The notes beneath the pieces are model-generated. The model saw only the letters and a list, made by a program, of their open reading frames with translations. It had not been told where the DNA came from and made no database searches. This document shows, piece by piece, positions 9,513 to 20,308 of a stretch of DNA of 64,000 bases. The stretch spans positions 571,843 to 635,842 of the forward strand of contig NC_009401.2 of NCBI RefSeq assembly GCF_000002875.2. Reading direction: 5' to 3'. The position numbers and the translations under genes are program-made. Position 1 is the stretch's first letter. Each line of letters opens with the position of its first letter. Origin of the DNA: Leishmania infantum JPCM5. Taxonomy: Eukaryota > Euglenozoa > Kinetoplastea > Trypanosomatida > Trypanosomatidae.

Positions 9513-12377
9513 ATGGAGCTGCTGCTGACTCTGCCGTCCCCTCTGGAGGGGATCGAGCGCTACGTAGTGGGTGACAGGCTCCAGCTGACGCTGGAGGAGG
9601 CCGGCGAGCTCTCTAGCCGCTACCACGCAGCGGTGGAACTGCACCTTCGCAGCAGCAGCAGCCGCGAAGCCGTGAGGGATGAGGCGGCAGAGGATGGCAT
9701 TGTGTCAGCTCTCACGTTCGCCCTGCGCCTCTTTAACGCCGAGAACTTCTCGGGCGAGCTCACCGCGGCGGAGAGGGCACGCTACGGTGCCGTCTTGAAC
9801 CACTTTGGCGGAACTCTGCCCAAAGGCTACGAGGGCCCGGATGGGAGGAACAGCGACAACGAAGAGGAGGCGGCAGCGCCGGTTTCCACGTCCCCGGTGG
9901 CTCCTTCCTCGGCCACGGCTCTGACCGCCGCTCAGCGCGAGCGGCTGCAAGACCTGTTTCTCCAGCGGCTGCTGACGACGGATGGCGAAATGCCGGTGCC
10001 GGCGATGCGCCTTCCTGGCCTTCTCCTTTGCATTATCAGTATTGCCAAGGCAGAGCTCGAGCCGGGTGTGCCGCTGGTGCCGCTGACCTCCCCGTGGCGT
10101 CTGCGCGCTTTCTTCCGCCACCAGCTATGCCTCTCCCATCGCTCCAACACGGTCTTTCTGGCGTTGGCGGCATGCGTCGACGCCGTGCTGCGGCTGCCGA
10201 GCGAGGAGCAGACGGTCGAGATGCTGCTGGAGGTGGGCCAGGTGCAGGGCTACTACCACCGCCGCGATCTGGCAAAGATTACGTTCGAGGCGGCCATGCG
10301 CCTTAGCGGGCTGCGCGTGGAAGAGACGTCGATGATGGGGGTGCGCACCCGCTGGCAGCAGAACCAGCATGTCCAGATGGTGCTGAACGCGACAAGTAGC
10401 CGCCCTGTTCCTCCCCAGTCCATGCTGGAGGAACAGCCGAAGACGATCATGACGGAAAAGGACGGCCACGACCTGCTCGACCGACCCCGCGAGACGCCCG
10501 AGGCGGCTCTCCAGCCCCTCACCCCGCTCCACCCTGAGGACAAGGCAATTCTCCTTGCTCTCTGCATGGATATCCGCAACAACAACCCCGACCACGGGCT
10601 CACGCGGCACCACATGATGACGTACATCGAGCGGCTGCTAGCGGACCCGGCCCCGTCGCCGTTCATGGTGCGGTGCCAGACGCTGTTGATGCGCGCGCGC
10701 CTCGAATCACGGCGAAATCGTGTGCAGGAACGCGCGTTCATGCAACTCACCGAGTTAGTGGAGCAGTACTCGGCGCGCCGCGACCCCACGCACGAGGTTT
10801 TTGGGCGGACGGCCAGCGACTACTTCTACAGCGTCGCCTTCCCGCCGGTGTGGGCGCTCAAGCGCGAATACGCGGGCTTTTGTTTCGAGGAGACGCTCTA
10901 CAAAACGGCGCTGGATGTGTACGAGCAGATTCTGGACTGGGAGTGCATCATCGAGTGCTGCAAGAAGCTCGACAAGCGGCGCCGCGCTGAGAGTCTGGCG
11001 CGCCAGCTGTTGGAGACGGATCCGCTGAACCCGATGCTGTGGGTCGCGCTCGGCGAAGCGACGCGCGACGACGCGCACCTATGGAAGGCGTGGGAGCTGT
11101 GCGGGCGCAAGATGGCCGCCCCGATGCGGGCGCTGGCTCGCCTGGCGCTGGACCGGGAACACTACGCCAAGGTAGTCGAGTACTTTGACGAGGCGGTGCG
11201 CATCAACCCCGTTTTTGGCGGGGACTGGTTCGCTCTCGGCTACGCTTCGCTGCGCCTGGAGCGGCTCGGGCGCAGCGGCGAGGCCTTCACGCGTGTCTGC
11301 CAGATCGACCCGAGCGACGCCTTTGGGTGGAATAACCTGGCTTCTGTTATGCTGCGCGAGCGCAAGCTTCGGCCATCCTTCAACGCCATGAGCCAGGCCA
11401 TCCGCAACAACCGCCGCGACTGGCGCATGTGGCAGAACTATTTCCGCATCGGCTGCGAGCTGAAGGAGGTGACGGAGACGACGAACGCTCTCGGCATCGC
11501 GCTGGGCATCGCGCAGCGGCAGATCCACCTGGAGCGTGACACGCTGGAGCTGTTTGTGGACAACACGGTCGCCTACTTGAAGGGCGAAATTCACGGCAGC
11601 TCCCTCGACGCCGATGAAACGGACGGCTCCAAGGCAGACGCGCTCGTCTACCGCAGCCTCGGCATTCTGCCAGGCGAGAACGACATCCATCATGCCCCGG
11701 TGGCGCAGACGATGACGACAGCGGAAGAGGACGAGGAGATGGCTGACCTGACGCCGTTGGGAGCGGGTGTAGAGTTGCCGGAGCCCGTGACGGGTGCGGC
11801 GGCGGCGCAGACAACGGAGGAGCGCGATGCCGTCCTTGCAGGAATCCGTCGCCGTCACGCCGACCGCGTCCGTGCACTGTTTGCCCGTATCCTCGAGCTC
11901 TTCGTCAGCGACCCGGACATCTACGCGTGCGCCGCGAAGCTCATGCACTTCTTGGACGGCCCCATGGCGTCCTTCCGCTACCGCCAGAAGGAGCTGCGCG
12001 CGTGCCAGCAGAAGGAGCAGTGGTGCCGCGAGGAGGCTCTGTTCAGCCGCACCGTGGAGTGCCTGGAGGCAATGGCCTCCGACGTCTTCGAGGCCTTCGG
12101 TGAAGCGCAGGACGGCGGCGCTGCCGCAGCGGCGGTGCCGTATGCGCAGACGACTCCTGCAGGTGCCGAGGGTGCGCCGCAGGCGCCAATACCGCTTGCT
12201 GGCGAGGCACTGCAGCAGGCCATCGTCGACGCCTTCAAGGAGATACAAACAAACATCAAGGGGGCTCTCGACGCGGCCGAGGAGCACATGGAGGAGCACG
12301 CAGTGTACAAGCGGCTGCGCGTGCTCTCCACGCGCGTGCGCCGCGGCGCGCAAGGAGCAAAGGTGGCGTTTCTCTGA
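9513..12377 (+). CDS. TTC27: TTC27/Emw1 family TPR protein
   Basis: The 954-residue soluble protein belongs to the TTC27 (yeast Emw1) family, conserved eukaryotic tetratricopeptide-repeat proteins of poorly defined role. The diagnostic block lies in the second half, about residues 500-660: LWVALGE, LWKAWELCG, the TPRs YAKVVEYFDEAVRINP and WFALGYASLRLERLGRSGEAF, DAFGWNNLASVML and DWRMWQNYFRIG. The spacing of these blocks fits the family. The N-terminal half is helical with no recognised motif; residues about 115-140 and 730-770 are acidic/Ala-rich linkers. No signal peptide or membrane segment is visible. The chosen start is the first in-frame ATG; the frame is open for three more codons upstream but begins with GTG. 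Confidence 0.9.
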   Translation: MELLLTLPSPLEGIERYVVGDRLQLTLEEAGELSSRYHAAVELHLRSSSSREAVRDEAAEDGIVSALTFALRLFNAENFSGELTAAERARYGAVLNHFGGTLPKGYEGPDGRNSDNEEEAAAPVSTSPVAPSSATALTAAQRERLQDLFLQRLLTTDGEMPVPAMRLPGLLLCIISIAKAELEPGVPLVPLTSPWRLRAFFRHQLCLSHRSNTVFLALAACVDAVLRLPSEEQTVEMLLEVGQVQGYYHRRDLAKITFEAAMRLSGLRVEETSMMGVRTRWQQNQHVQMVLNATSSRPVPPQSMLEEQPKTIMTEKDGHDLLDRPRETPEAALQPLTPLHPEDKAILLALCMDIRNNNPDHGLTRHHMMTYIERLLADPAPSPFMVRCQTLLMRARLESRRNRVQERAFMQLTELVEQYSARRDPTHEVFGRTASDYFYSVAFPPVWALKREYAGFCFEETLYKTALDVYEQILDWECIIECCKKLDKRRRAESLARQLLETDPLNPMLWVALGEATRDDAHLWKAWELCGRKMAAPMRALARLALDREHYAKVVEYFDEAVRINPVFGGDWFALGYASLRLERLGRSGEAFTRVCQIDPSDAFGWNNLASVMLRERKLRPSFNAMSQAIRNNRRDWRMWQNYFRIGCELKEVTETTNALGIALGIAQRQIHLERDTLELFVDNTVAYLKGEIHGSSLDADETDGSKADALVYRSLGILPGENDIHHAPVAQTMTTAEEDEEMADLTPLGAGVELPEPVTGAAAAQTTEERDAVLAGIRRRHADRVRALFARILELFVSDPDIYACAAKLMHFLDGPMASFRYRQKELRACQQKEQWCREEALFSRTVECLEAMASDVFEAFGEAQDGGAAAAAVPYAQTTPAGAEGAPQAPIPLAGEALQQAIVDAFKEIQTNIKGALDAAEEHMEEHAVYKRLRVLSTRVRRGAQGAKVAFL

Positions 12378-13091
12378 GGGGGGCAGGAGATAGGGGGTAG
12401 AGAGGGAGCCATGGAGATGTGCACAGGAGGGGCAGACACGCGCGGCAGTTTGTTCGGTGCGCTGCTGCCACCTCCTCCTAACGCCCCCCCCCCCCCCGTG
12501 CTTTCCTCAGCCCCTTTCCGCACCCGCGCAAAGTCTAGCACCCCCAGCCCCAGCCCCAGGACTTACCATTCTTTTCCTGCGTCGTCGACGCTATCTCTCT
12601 AACTCAAGTACCACTCGATTGACGTAATCTTTTGCCGCCATGGCGGATCAACTCGCTCTCATCACCGTTGTCGTTCTCCACGCACCCCCGCCTCGCTTCT
12701 TCACCTCCGCGTGAGCTTAGTGGCGCACGAACGCTAGGGCAGATGCCAATGAGGAGGAGGGGAGACCCCCTTCCACCCTCGTCGACAGCAACCAGGCGAA
12801 AAGAATGGACCGAACACTCAAGGCGACAGCTTGTCGTGCAAGCGCCAATCAGCGCGCGGACCGCATCCGCATCCGCCGCCCCACGGCACGGGCAGCGCTA
12901 CTCCTTTCCTTGCTCCATGCATCCTCCCCGTCTCTTTGGTGTCCACCTGCATCTCTCTTTCTCTGTCGACCGGCACGCACTCCCGCACGCGCACGCGCAC
13001 ACACATGCGATGCGGCGAAGTCGTTTTCACTTGCAGGTGAACCAGCCTTCTCTCCCCCGTATAGTCCGCCTCCACTTCGCCTCCGTAGAGC
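12378..13091 (+). other. Intergenic region before NAT10/Kre33
   Basis: No gene is seen. It contains a C-run at about 12484-12498, a CCCCAG repeat near 12541-12561, and CT-rich tracts (about 12900-12970 and 13040-13080) just upstream of the next start, which probably carry the splice acceptor. Confidence 0.55.
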
Positions 13092-16000
13092 ATGGCGTCG
13101 TCGGCGTCTGTGGCCGGCTCCGCCCGCGGCGTTGGTGGTGGTGCCACCATGGTGAAGCGCAAGGTGGACGACCGCGTCAAGACGCTGATCGACGACATCG
13201 CCCACCACAAGCATCGCGGCCTCATCTTGCTCGTTGGTGACCGGGCCAAGGACCAGGTGGTGAATCTCCACCTCATGATCTCCCGCGCCAACCACAACGC
13301 GAAGGTGAACGTCCTGTGGTGCATGCGCGAGGACCCAGACTTCGGGTCGACTGGCAAGAAGCAGCAGGAGAAGCGGGCCCGGCTGGAGGTGAAGGGCGGC
13401 CTCTCCACGGAGGCCTCCAAGGAGGCCTTCCAGACGTTTCTGGCACAGACACACATCCGATTTTGCAAGTACAAGGAGACGCACAAGATCCTCGGCCAGA
13501 CCTTTGGGATGGCTGTTCTGCAAGATTTCGAGGCGATCAATCCCAACACGCTGGCCCGCACGATGGAGACGGTGAAGGGAGGCGGCCTCATCGTGATCAC
13601 ATTCCGCGCGATGCGGTCGCTGCGGCAGCTCTACACGATCGCCATGGACGTGCACGCGCGCTACCGCACCGAGACGCAGAGGGATGTCGTCCCCCGCTTC
13701 AACGAGCGCTTCCTTCTTTCGCTGACAGACTGCGACACTGCCATGTGCGTGGACGACGACTTGAATGTGCTCCCCATCACACACAAGATGAAGTCGTACG
13801 GCAAGAGCCGCAAGAGCGACGCCTACGACGCCGATCTTGCGGTGCAGGGCCGTCTGCAGCACGAGGTGGACTTGGCGAATGTCAAGGACACGCTAAGGCC
13901 GAGTGAGGATGTGGGGCCGCTCATGCAGCTGTGCCAGACAATGGACCAGGCGAAGACGGTGCTGTCGCTTATGCAAACGGTCATGGAAAAGCGACTGGAC
14001 TCGACGTGCGTCGTGACGGCAGGTCGCGGCCGCGGCAAGTCCGCCGCGCTTGGGATGACGATCGCGGGGGCGATTGCGCAGGGGTACAGCAACATCATAT
14101 GCACCGCCCCGACTCCGGAGAATGTGCAGACTCTCTTCGAGTTCGCGATTCGTGGGCTGAAGGAGCTGGGGTATCGAGAGCGGACCGACTTTGAGGCGCT
14201 GCAGGGCGTCAGCGAGGAGTTTGCCAAGTGCTTCATCCGCATCAACGTCTTCCGGGAGCACCGGCAGACAGTGCAGTTCGTCTCCGCGGCGGACACGGCG
14301 AAGTTTGCGCAGGCAGAGTTATGCGTGATTGATGAGGCGGCGGCGCTGCCGCTGACGCTGGTGAAGCGCATCTTGGGCCCCTATCTCGTCATTCTGAGCT
14401 CCACCGTGTCAGGCTACGAGGGTACTGGCCGCAGCCTGTCCATGAAGCTTGTGGCCGACATGCGTCGCGGCAGCAGCAGCGGCGCCGCCGACGCGCGTCA
14501 CCTGAAGGAGCTGTCGATGAGCGATCCGATCCGTTACGGCCCGGGCGACCCGGTGGAGAAGTGGCTGAACAAGCTGCTGTGCCTCGATGCAACGATGGCG
14601 AACACGCAGCTGACGACGTCGCCGCACCCGAGCGCGTGCGAGCTGTTCTACGTCAACCGCGACGCTCTCTTCTCATACCACCCCCTGGCAGAGGAGCTGC
14701 TGCAGCGCATCCAGTCGCTGCTCGTCGCTGCTCACTACAAGAATCAACCGAATGACCTGCAGCTGCTCTCCGACGCACCGGGGCACCACTTGTTTGTGCT
14801 CTGCGCCGACAGCGTTGAGTCGTCCGCTGCCACGGCGCCGACCTCGTCGACCTCGGCGACGGCACACCAGCAAGTGCCGGACATATTCTGCGTCATCCAC
14901 GCCTGCGAGGAGGGCCAAGTGAGTGCGCAGAGCATCAAGAGCCATCTGAGCCACGGCCTTCGCCCATCGGGTGACTTGATCCCCTACACCCTGTCCCAGT
15001 ACTACCTGGAAGAGGGCTTCGCAAGGCTGGCAGGGCTGCGCATCGTGCGAATCGCCACGAACCCGGCGCTGCCTCGGGCCGGCTACGGCTCCCGTGCCCT
15101 CTCCTTGCTGCACCAGTACTACAGCGGGTCCATCTCGCTGACAGCGGCCGAGCCCAAAACGGCGACGACGAAGCGCAGGAGCGGTGACTCCGAGGCTGAC
15201 GCGCGTGAGCTGGCAGGCAAGGAGCACGACGGCGACGACGGCGAGCCCTCTGCGGCAACCGCGATGCTTGCGCCGCGCTCGCACATCACAAATCTTCTTA
15301 CGCCCCTTATCGAGCGCCCTTACGAGCTCGTCGACTACCTCGGCACCAGCTTCGGCCTCACGACGGAGCTGCTCAACTTCTGGAAGAAGGCGTCGTACAT
15401 TCCCTTGTACGTGCGCCAAGCCCCGAATGAGCTGACGGGCGAGCACAGCTGCATCATGGTGCGGCCGATGGGCTTCGACTTGCGCCCGCTGCAGCGCGAG
15501 TTTCAGCACCGTCTGCTCCCTCTCCTGGCGATGCCGTTCCGCCACTTGCCGACGGAACTCGCGCTGAGCCTCGTGGGTGACTTTGAAGCACATGACCCAC
15601 ACAAGATGAGTGCGGCGATGGACCTGTCAGAGGTCGACCACCACGTTGTGCGCGTGGACGGCGTCGTGCAGGCAACAAGCGACGATATTGCAGCCGCCTT
15701 CTCTGCCGGCGATGTACAGCGCCTGCGTCTTGTGTCGACCACGTTCATTGAGGGCGGCAACGTGCTCGACTTGGTCCCGACGCTGGCGAAGTTATACTTT
15801 GGGAAGCAACTCTTCCGTTGCCCGGATGGCACCGACGGCGTTGTGCTCTCCCACGCGCAGGCGGCCGTGCTGCTGGCGGTGGGTCTGCAGTGCCAAACAA
15901 CTGAGGAGCTCGCAGCCCAGCCGGCTTTCTCTGGGGTGTCGACGCAGCAGCTGCGCGCGCTTTTCCTGAAGGCCCTCTCCCGCCTCTCGGAGCACCTTGT

Positions 16001-16346
16001 CGCCCTGCAGAAGATCGCCAAGAAGGCGCACAAGGATGGCCACAACGCCGGCGTCGTCGCGGGCAAGCGCGCGCGTTTGCTGTCGGACGGCGCGGCCGGT
16101 GACAGCGCCGCCATCGGCGGCGCCGATGAAGACGTCGAGGATGCGGAGGAGATCTATGACAGTCACGGCAACTTGAAGGGGCTGAAGGTGGCGCGCAAAG
16201 TCAAGGCGCAGGTGTGCACGGACAGGACACTACTGCGGGACGCGTCGTCGTCCATCTCGGGCAACGCGTCGGCTGCGTCTACGGGTCGGGACAGTCTACA
16301 AGATGTCTTCTACCGCCCAACGAAGAAGACGTCCAAGCGTCGTTGA
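13092..16346 (+). CDS. NAT10: RNA cytidine acetyltransferase (NAT10/Kre33 family)
   Basis: ATP-dependent enzyme of the nucleolus that makes N4-acetylcytidine in 18S rRNA and in tRNA and is needed for small-subunit biogenesis. The 1084-residue protein aligns by eye along the whole family: KVDDRVKTLIDD and LLVGDRAKDQVV at the N terminus, ETHKILGQTFGMAVLQDFEA near 135-155, Walker A AGRGRGKS (310-317), VIDEAAALPL as Walker B, GYEGTGRSLS, DPIRYGPGDPVEKWLN, the GNAT acetyl-CoA loop ending AGYGSRAL, and SFGLTTELLNFW. The Gln of the usual QxxGxG loop is Pro here. A Lys/Arg-rich tail with acidic patches suits nucleolar localisation. ATG 13149, in GCCACCATGG, is an equally good start and matches where relatives begin (MVKRKVDD). 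Confidence 0.96.
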   Translation: MASSASVAGSARGVGGGATMVKRKVDDRVKTLIDDIAHHKHRGLILLVGDRAKDQVVNLHLMISRANHNAKVNVLWCMREDPDFGSTGKKQQEKRARLEVKGGLSTEASKEAFQTFLAQTHIRFCKYKETHKILGQTFGMAVLQDFEAINPNTLARTMETVKGGGLIVITFRAMRSLRQLYTIAMDVHARYRTETQRDVVPRFNERFLLSLTDCDTAMCVDDDLNVLPITHKMKSYGKSRKSDAYDADLAVQGRLQHEVDLANVKDTLRPSEDVGPLMQLCQTMDQAKTVLSLMQTVMEKRLDSTCVVTAGRGRGKSAALGMTIAGAIAQGYSNIICTAPTPENVQTLFEFAIRGLKELGYRERTDFEALQGVSEEFAKCFIRINVFREHRQTVQFVSAADTAKFAQAELCVIDEAAALPLTLVKRILGPYLVILSSTVSGYEGTGRSLSMKLVADMRRGSSSGAADARHLKELSMSDPIRYGPGDPVEKWLNKLLCLDATMANTQLTTSPHPSACELFYVNRDALFSYHPLAEELLQRIQSLLVAAHYKNQPNDLQLLSDAPGHHLFVLCADSVESSAATAPTSSTSATAHQQVPDIFCVIHACEEGQVSAQSIKSHLSHGLRPSGDLIPYTLSQYYLEEGFARLAGLRIVRIATNPALPRAGYGSRALSLLHQYYSGSISLTAAEPKTATTKRRSGDSEADARELAGKEHDGDDGEPSAATAMLAPRSHITNLLTPLIERPYELVDYLGTSFGLTTELLNFWKKASYIPLYVRQAPNELTGEHSCIMVRPMGFDLRPLQREFQHRLLPLLAMPFRHLPTELALSLVGDFEAHDPHKMSAAMDLSEVDHHVVRVDGVVQATSDDIAAAFSAGDVQRLRLVSTTFIEGGNVLDLVPTLAKLYFGKQLFRCPDGTDGVVLSHAQAAVLLAVGLQCQTTEELAAQPAFSGVSTQQLRALFLKALSRLSEHLVALQKIAKKAHKDGHNAGVVAGKRARLLSDGAAGDSAAIGGADEDVEDAEEIYDSHGNLKGLKVARKVKAQVCTDRTLLRDASSSISGNASAASTGRDSLQDVFYRPTKKTSKRR

Positions 16347-16835
16347 TGGCAAATTCCGTACCTCATCGCGTTGTGCTATTCTCGCTACAGGGTATCTCTG
16401 TACCTTGACGGACATGGCGGGCGGCGGAGGGCCGTGATGGATGGCCGAGCCCGAGAAGGGCATCGAAGGAGATCGGCGCGGACAGAGATACAACGGCACG
16501 AAAGCGAGCGGATGGCTGCGAGTGGGAGAGTGGGGGATGCCGGGGACGTCCCATAGTTGGGGAGGGGGGGCTGTCCGTGTCGTGTCCGCGGGTACCCAGC
16601 TCTCCTCCCCTTTCCGACTGCGCCGTCCCTGAAGGACTCATGTATCTCCCCACCTCGATCCACCACCACCGCGCCCGCCGACGGCAGCAGCGGCGGTGCT
16701 CTCCCTCACTGCAACTCCTTTCTACCTCACCGGCTCCGCCTCACGAGCTCTGCCGCTCGCTCCTCTCTCTGCGTGCGTGCGCTCGGGTCTTGAGTGCCTC
16801 CGTTTGCTCTTCCCCTTTACATATGGCCCACGCGG

Positions 16836-16850
16836 AGGGCGTAACGCCCT
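16836..16850 (+). other. Short GC hairpin (6-bp stem, TAA loop)
   Basis: AGGGCG-TAA-CGCCCT is a perfect 6-bp inverted repeat with a three-base loop, about 490 bases after the NAT10/Kre33 stop. In RNA it would form a small stable stem-loop. Function is unknown; similar small hairpins occur at 16988-17005 and 26727-26745. Confidence 0.5.
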
Positions 16851-16987
16851 TCTCCTCCCCTCCCAACCATTCTCCCTGCGGCCACTCGAATACATCCACA
16901 CACGCACACACGTGCACAACGTGACTCGTGCATGAAGGGCGCTTGCGCGCTTCTCCACGCGCGCGGGCGTGCGTGTGTGGCCGCGTT

Positions 16988-17005
16988 GGACCGCCTAAGC
17001 GGTCC
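16988..17005 (+). other. Short GC hairpin (7-bp stem, CTAA loop)
   Basis: GGACCGC-CTAA-GCGGTCC is a perfect 7-bp inverted repeat with a four-base loop between the NAT10/Kre33 and OSCP1 genes. It could be a structured UTR element in either flanking mRNA. Confidence 0.55.
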
Positions 17006-17593
17006 TGCGGTCGCTAATCGGTGTTCTTAAGCGCAGATTAACCACCGAGATAAAGACTACGAACTCACAAGCGAAACGACGATGAGCGCATCTAACGCGT
17101 TCTCGTCTGCTGATGGCCGCTTCCAGATGTGCTGCTGCGGCTGCTTGCGTGTTGTGCTTGTGTGTGTGTGCTTGGGGGGGGGTACGCACACGTGGCACTC
17201 GCAGCAGACGAGCGCCCGCACCCTTGGGTGTCGTCGAAGCGCTAGATAGGCGAGAAGCATGCCAGCACGTGTGGATCTACGGCACCGTCTGTGCGCCCAT
17301 GGAAGCTGTCCTGCTCGCTCTACAACCGTGTGTGCGCGCTCGTAGGCCATGCAATGCGAATGCGGGTCTGTGGCTTGATCGCACGCTTGTCTGCACTTCT
17401 TCTTTTCACTTCTTCCTGAAGGGCGATGGGTGCCACACACACACACACACACACCCGTCCCAGCACTCCCTGCTGAACGCACGGGCGGCGCTGCGGAGCA
17501 CCACCACTCCCACTTGAGGGCCTCACCAGATCATCCTCCTCAGCCTTTCCTCCAACACGCACGCAACCACACACAGACGTGCAGAGACGCCCA

Positions 17594-18949
17594 ATGAGCT
17601 CTCATGAGCTACCGTTCCTGATCCTCAACCTTGCAGTTGAGATGATTTTCGTGCTGAACTCGCGCCTGCACGCGCAGGCGGTGCCGCCGGAGAGGGCGGC
17701 CAGCGTGCTAAGCGACATCGGCACAAACGTCTTCGACACCGCCTTTGTGAACGAGCTCTTTACACCAACGGCGATGTACTCATCGACGTCAGTCCTCCAG
17801 GTGTTCACGGCGCTGTCGAGCAGCACCATTATGCGTCTCAGCGAGAACTCGATGCGCAAGTTGTACGACCTCGTCTACATGACGGTCAAGTACCAAATCT
17901 TTACGCTGCGCCACCCGTTGGAGCTGCTGGAGTTGACGCTGAATCACCTGGATGCCGTACAGAAGATTTTGCCGGCCGCAATGCGACCTCTCACCAGCGC
18001 GGCGGAGGAGCGCGTGCTGCGGCTCGCCAGCACGCTCAACATGGGTGACTGGGCGAGCACAAGGCGATCGCTGCTCAACTTCTTCACCGGCCGCCATGTG
18101 CGGGTGTCCATCTTCCTCGAAAACAAGATGCAGGACAGCACGAGCGGCGCCTTTTACATCCCTCGAGATGCTTTTCTGTCGCCCTCACCCGCCTGCAAGC
18201 CACCAGGGCTCGTCTACGTGGCGGATGTGCCCCATCCTGGCACGTTCGCCCACCCTGATGCACACCTTCCCTACCCTCCGCATATACCCCTCGGGTCATG
18301 GAGGCCGCGGAAGGGCGCCGCGCGAATGACGAGCAACGGCTTCGACATCTACGCCGCCTCCGCTGCTGCTGCTGGGTCGTCTAGGACGGCTACTGTGGCT
18401 GGCGCTGCAGGAGCTCATGCCATCGTCGTCGCCGACCCGCTGCTGAGGCATACGCTCGAGATGCCGATGCCGAAGAAACCGACGTTTGAGGGCGCCAGTG
18501 CCGTCACTGCCTCCACCGGCCCTCCTACGCCGCCGCCTGTTTCCGTTGCCGCCGAGGATGAGCAGAACGCCTACGACGCCGAGGTGAACTATCTTGCGCA
18601 GCTGATCGGGTCCGTGAACAGAGCTCGCGGCGTGCAGTATTTCGAGCTCGACTTGTTTCCCGACGGCACCGGCAGTAGTGGTGAGGCGGCCGCTGCCGTG
18701 CCAGTGCCCTCTGCGGCCCCGACGCCGATCACGAACGCGGCCAGCAGCAGAGGTGCCGGCGCTTCGCCGGCGATGCCAGTTACTCGCATGACAGCCTCTG
18801 CGGTTCAGGAGCAGAACAAGAAGCTCCTGAGCATCATGAACGACTTCCAATCACCCAAGGGGGCAGGCAGCGGTGATGCTGGCGGTGCCGTGCCAGCCAC
18901 AGGTGGCGCGTCCATGAACGACTTGCTCGACATCATGGACGAGCTATGA
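17594..18949 (+). CDS. OSCP1: OSCP1 homologue
   Basis: The 451-residue protein matches OSCP1 (organic solute carrier partner 1), a eukaryotic protein found mostly in ciliated or flagellated organisms; vertebrate forms have been linked to organic solute uptake, but the molecular role is unsettled. Family marks: ELPFLILNLAVEMIFVLNSR at the N terminus, DTAFVNELFTP, a helical block with MRKLYDLVYMTVKYQ and ELTLNHLD, then HVRVSIFLENKMQ, FELDLFPDG late, and the hallmark C-terminal end DLLDIMDEL. A Pro/Ala/Ser-rich region (about 215-320) is longer than in animals. It has no signal peptide or TM segment. The start is ATG 17594; the frame is open a few codons upstream only from a GTG. Confidence 0.92.
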   Translation: MSSHELPFLILNLAVEMIFVLNSRLHAQAVPPERAASVLSDIGTNVFDTAFVNELFTPTAMYSSTSVLQVFTALSSSTIMRLSENSMRKLYDLVYMTVKYQIFTLRHPLELLELTLNHLDAVQKILPAAMRPLTSAAEERVLRLASTLNMGDWASTRRSLLNFFTGRHVRVSIFLENKMQDSTSGAFYIPRDAFLSPSPACKPPGLVYVADVPHPGTFAHPDAHLPYPPHIPLGSWRPRKGAARMTSNGFDIYAASAAAAGSSRTATVAGAAGAHAIVVADPLLRHTLEMPMPKKPTFEGASAVTASTGPPTPPPVSVAAEDEQNAYDAEVNYLAQLIGSVNRARGVQYFELDLFPDGTGSSGEAAAAVPVPSAAPTPITNAASSRGAGASPAMPVTRMTASAVQEQNKKLLSIMNDFQSPKGAGSGDAGGAVPATGGASMNDLLDIMDEL

Positions 18950-20308
18950 GGGGCCATCCAGCACCCAAGGGGGCCGTTTAGTGATGGAGCTGAAGGGGGA
19001 TCGTGCCACAGCAAGGGCAAGCACACTTCAAGCGAGACGTGTGGTTGCATCGCCCTCTTCATTCTTGCCTCTCCTCTCCTGATTCTCTTGCTGCGGCTCG
19101 GTTTTGTGGGTCTCCTCCGCCTCCCTCATACCCTCTCGCTGTGCCGTGCTGCCTCCCTACCCCCGCCGCGCCTCGCTCATTTCGTGAGCCGCTTTACGTC
19201 GGAACACTCCCTCCCCCTCCGCATACGTGCGCGGGCATACCGGATGCATCCATCTCTCACTCTCACTTTCTCTCGCCCTTCAGCGTGATGAAGTGGAGCC
19301 ACGAGCCACGTCCCCCTCCCCCTCGCCGTCCCCGCGGCGGCTTGCTGAGTGCGCGGCCACCACCGCCACCGCCACCGCCGCCGCCGCCGCCGTCGCCCAA
19401 TTTTCTCTTCGTGCTGCCACAGCGCAATCTGGATGGCGCATGACGAGCGTGGGCACCCACATGGACGTACACGTACGGGTGCATGTGCATGCGCATCTTT
19501 CTATGTATATCGATGTGTGTGTGTTTATGTGTGTCTAGGTGGCCACTCAAGGTAAGGTATTTAGCAGTCTCTTCTCCAGCGGTTTTCACGATCTGCAGCG
19601 CCACGGCGCTCTTCCCCTCTCGCTGTATACTCTCCATCAATCGTGTCACTTCCATCTATCCGTGATCCCCCTCCTCCTCCTTCTCCCTGTACGTGGCATC
19701 CCCACGACGAACGGCCGCCGCCACAGCTACCCGTCGCATGCCACCTACGCTGTGCGATCTACATCATCAGAGACAGCAATGCGACCCAGACGAAACCTGT
19801 AGCAGAAATATCAGTTCACGTGTCCTCCTGTGCGTGAGTGCGTCTCTGTGCGACTCCTCATCCACCCTCCACCCTCAAAACACACGCACACGCACGGACG
19901 CACGCACTCCCTTGGTGGGCTTAAGTAGCTTAGGCACTTGGTAGTTATACTAGAAGCACTAGCACTCCTCCCTCATTCCCTTTTCTCTCGGTGGCTTGTC
20001 CGTGCCAGTCTTCACCACCGCATAGCAGCTGAAGGCTCATTTCAGCGTTCGCGGCACTTCTCTGCCGCCGCGAGCTCACTCTCTCTCACGTTTGCGTGTG
20101 TCTGCGTGCCCTCGCACGCGAATGCGTGGTGAGCGGCCGGCTTCTCTTTTTTTTTACCTCATCTCTCTGCTGTTCCTTCTCTGACTTGCGCAGCCGCCTC
20201 CGTGAGTCGCCACACGTGTCTAGTCGTTTTCAGGCAAACGACCATCCCCCCTCCCCCTCCCCTCGGTTTTCTGCGTAGTCCGGGTCGAGGGACGCGCGGT
20301 CCGCAGTC
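18950..20308 (+). other. Long intergenic region, no gene
   Basis: About 1.36 kb without a supportable gene. It holds a CCG/CCA triplet array (about 19358-19396), a TATGTATATCGATGTGTGTG stretch near 19503-19536, a CA-rich patch at 19880-19905, and pyrimidine tracts at 20085-20170 and 20245-20275 that probably provide the splice acceptor for the next gene. Confidence 0.55.

Larger units (their letters stand above)
16347..17593 (+). other. NAT10/Kre33 3' region and OSCP1 leader
   Basis: No gene is supported. The stretch contains two short perfect hairpins (listed separately), a GT/G-run at about 17158-17178, a CA repeat at about 17433-17453, and CT-rich tracts near 16740-16800 and 16850-16880. 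Open frames here change every hundred bases and look like composition artefacts. Confidence 0.55.

Noticed and set aside
11079..12353. 424-codon open frame on the - strand
   Set aside because: Antisense shadow of TTC27; Arg/His/Leu-rich with no motif, while the + frame matches a known family.
12849..13862. 337-codon open frame on the - strand
   Set aside because: Antisense of the NAT10/Kre33 N terminus and its leader; no independent motif.
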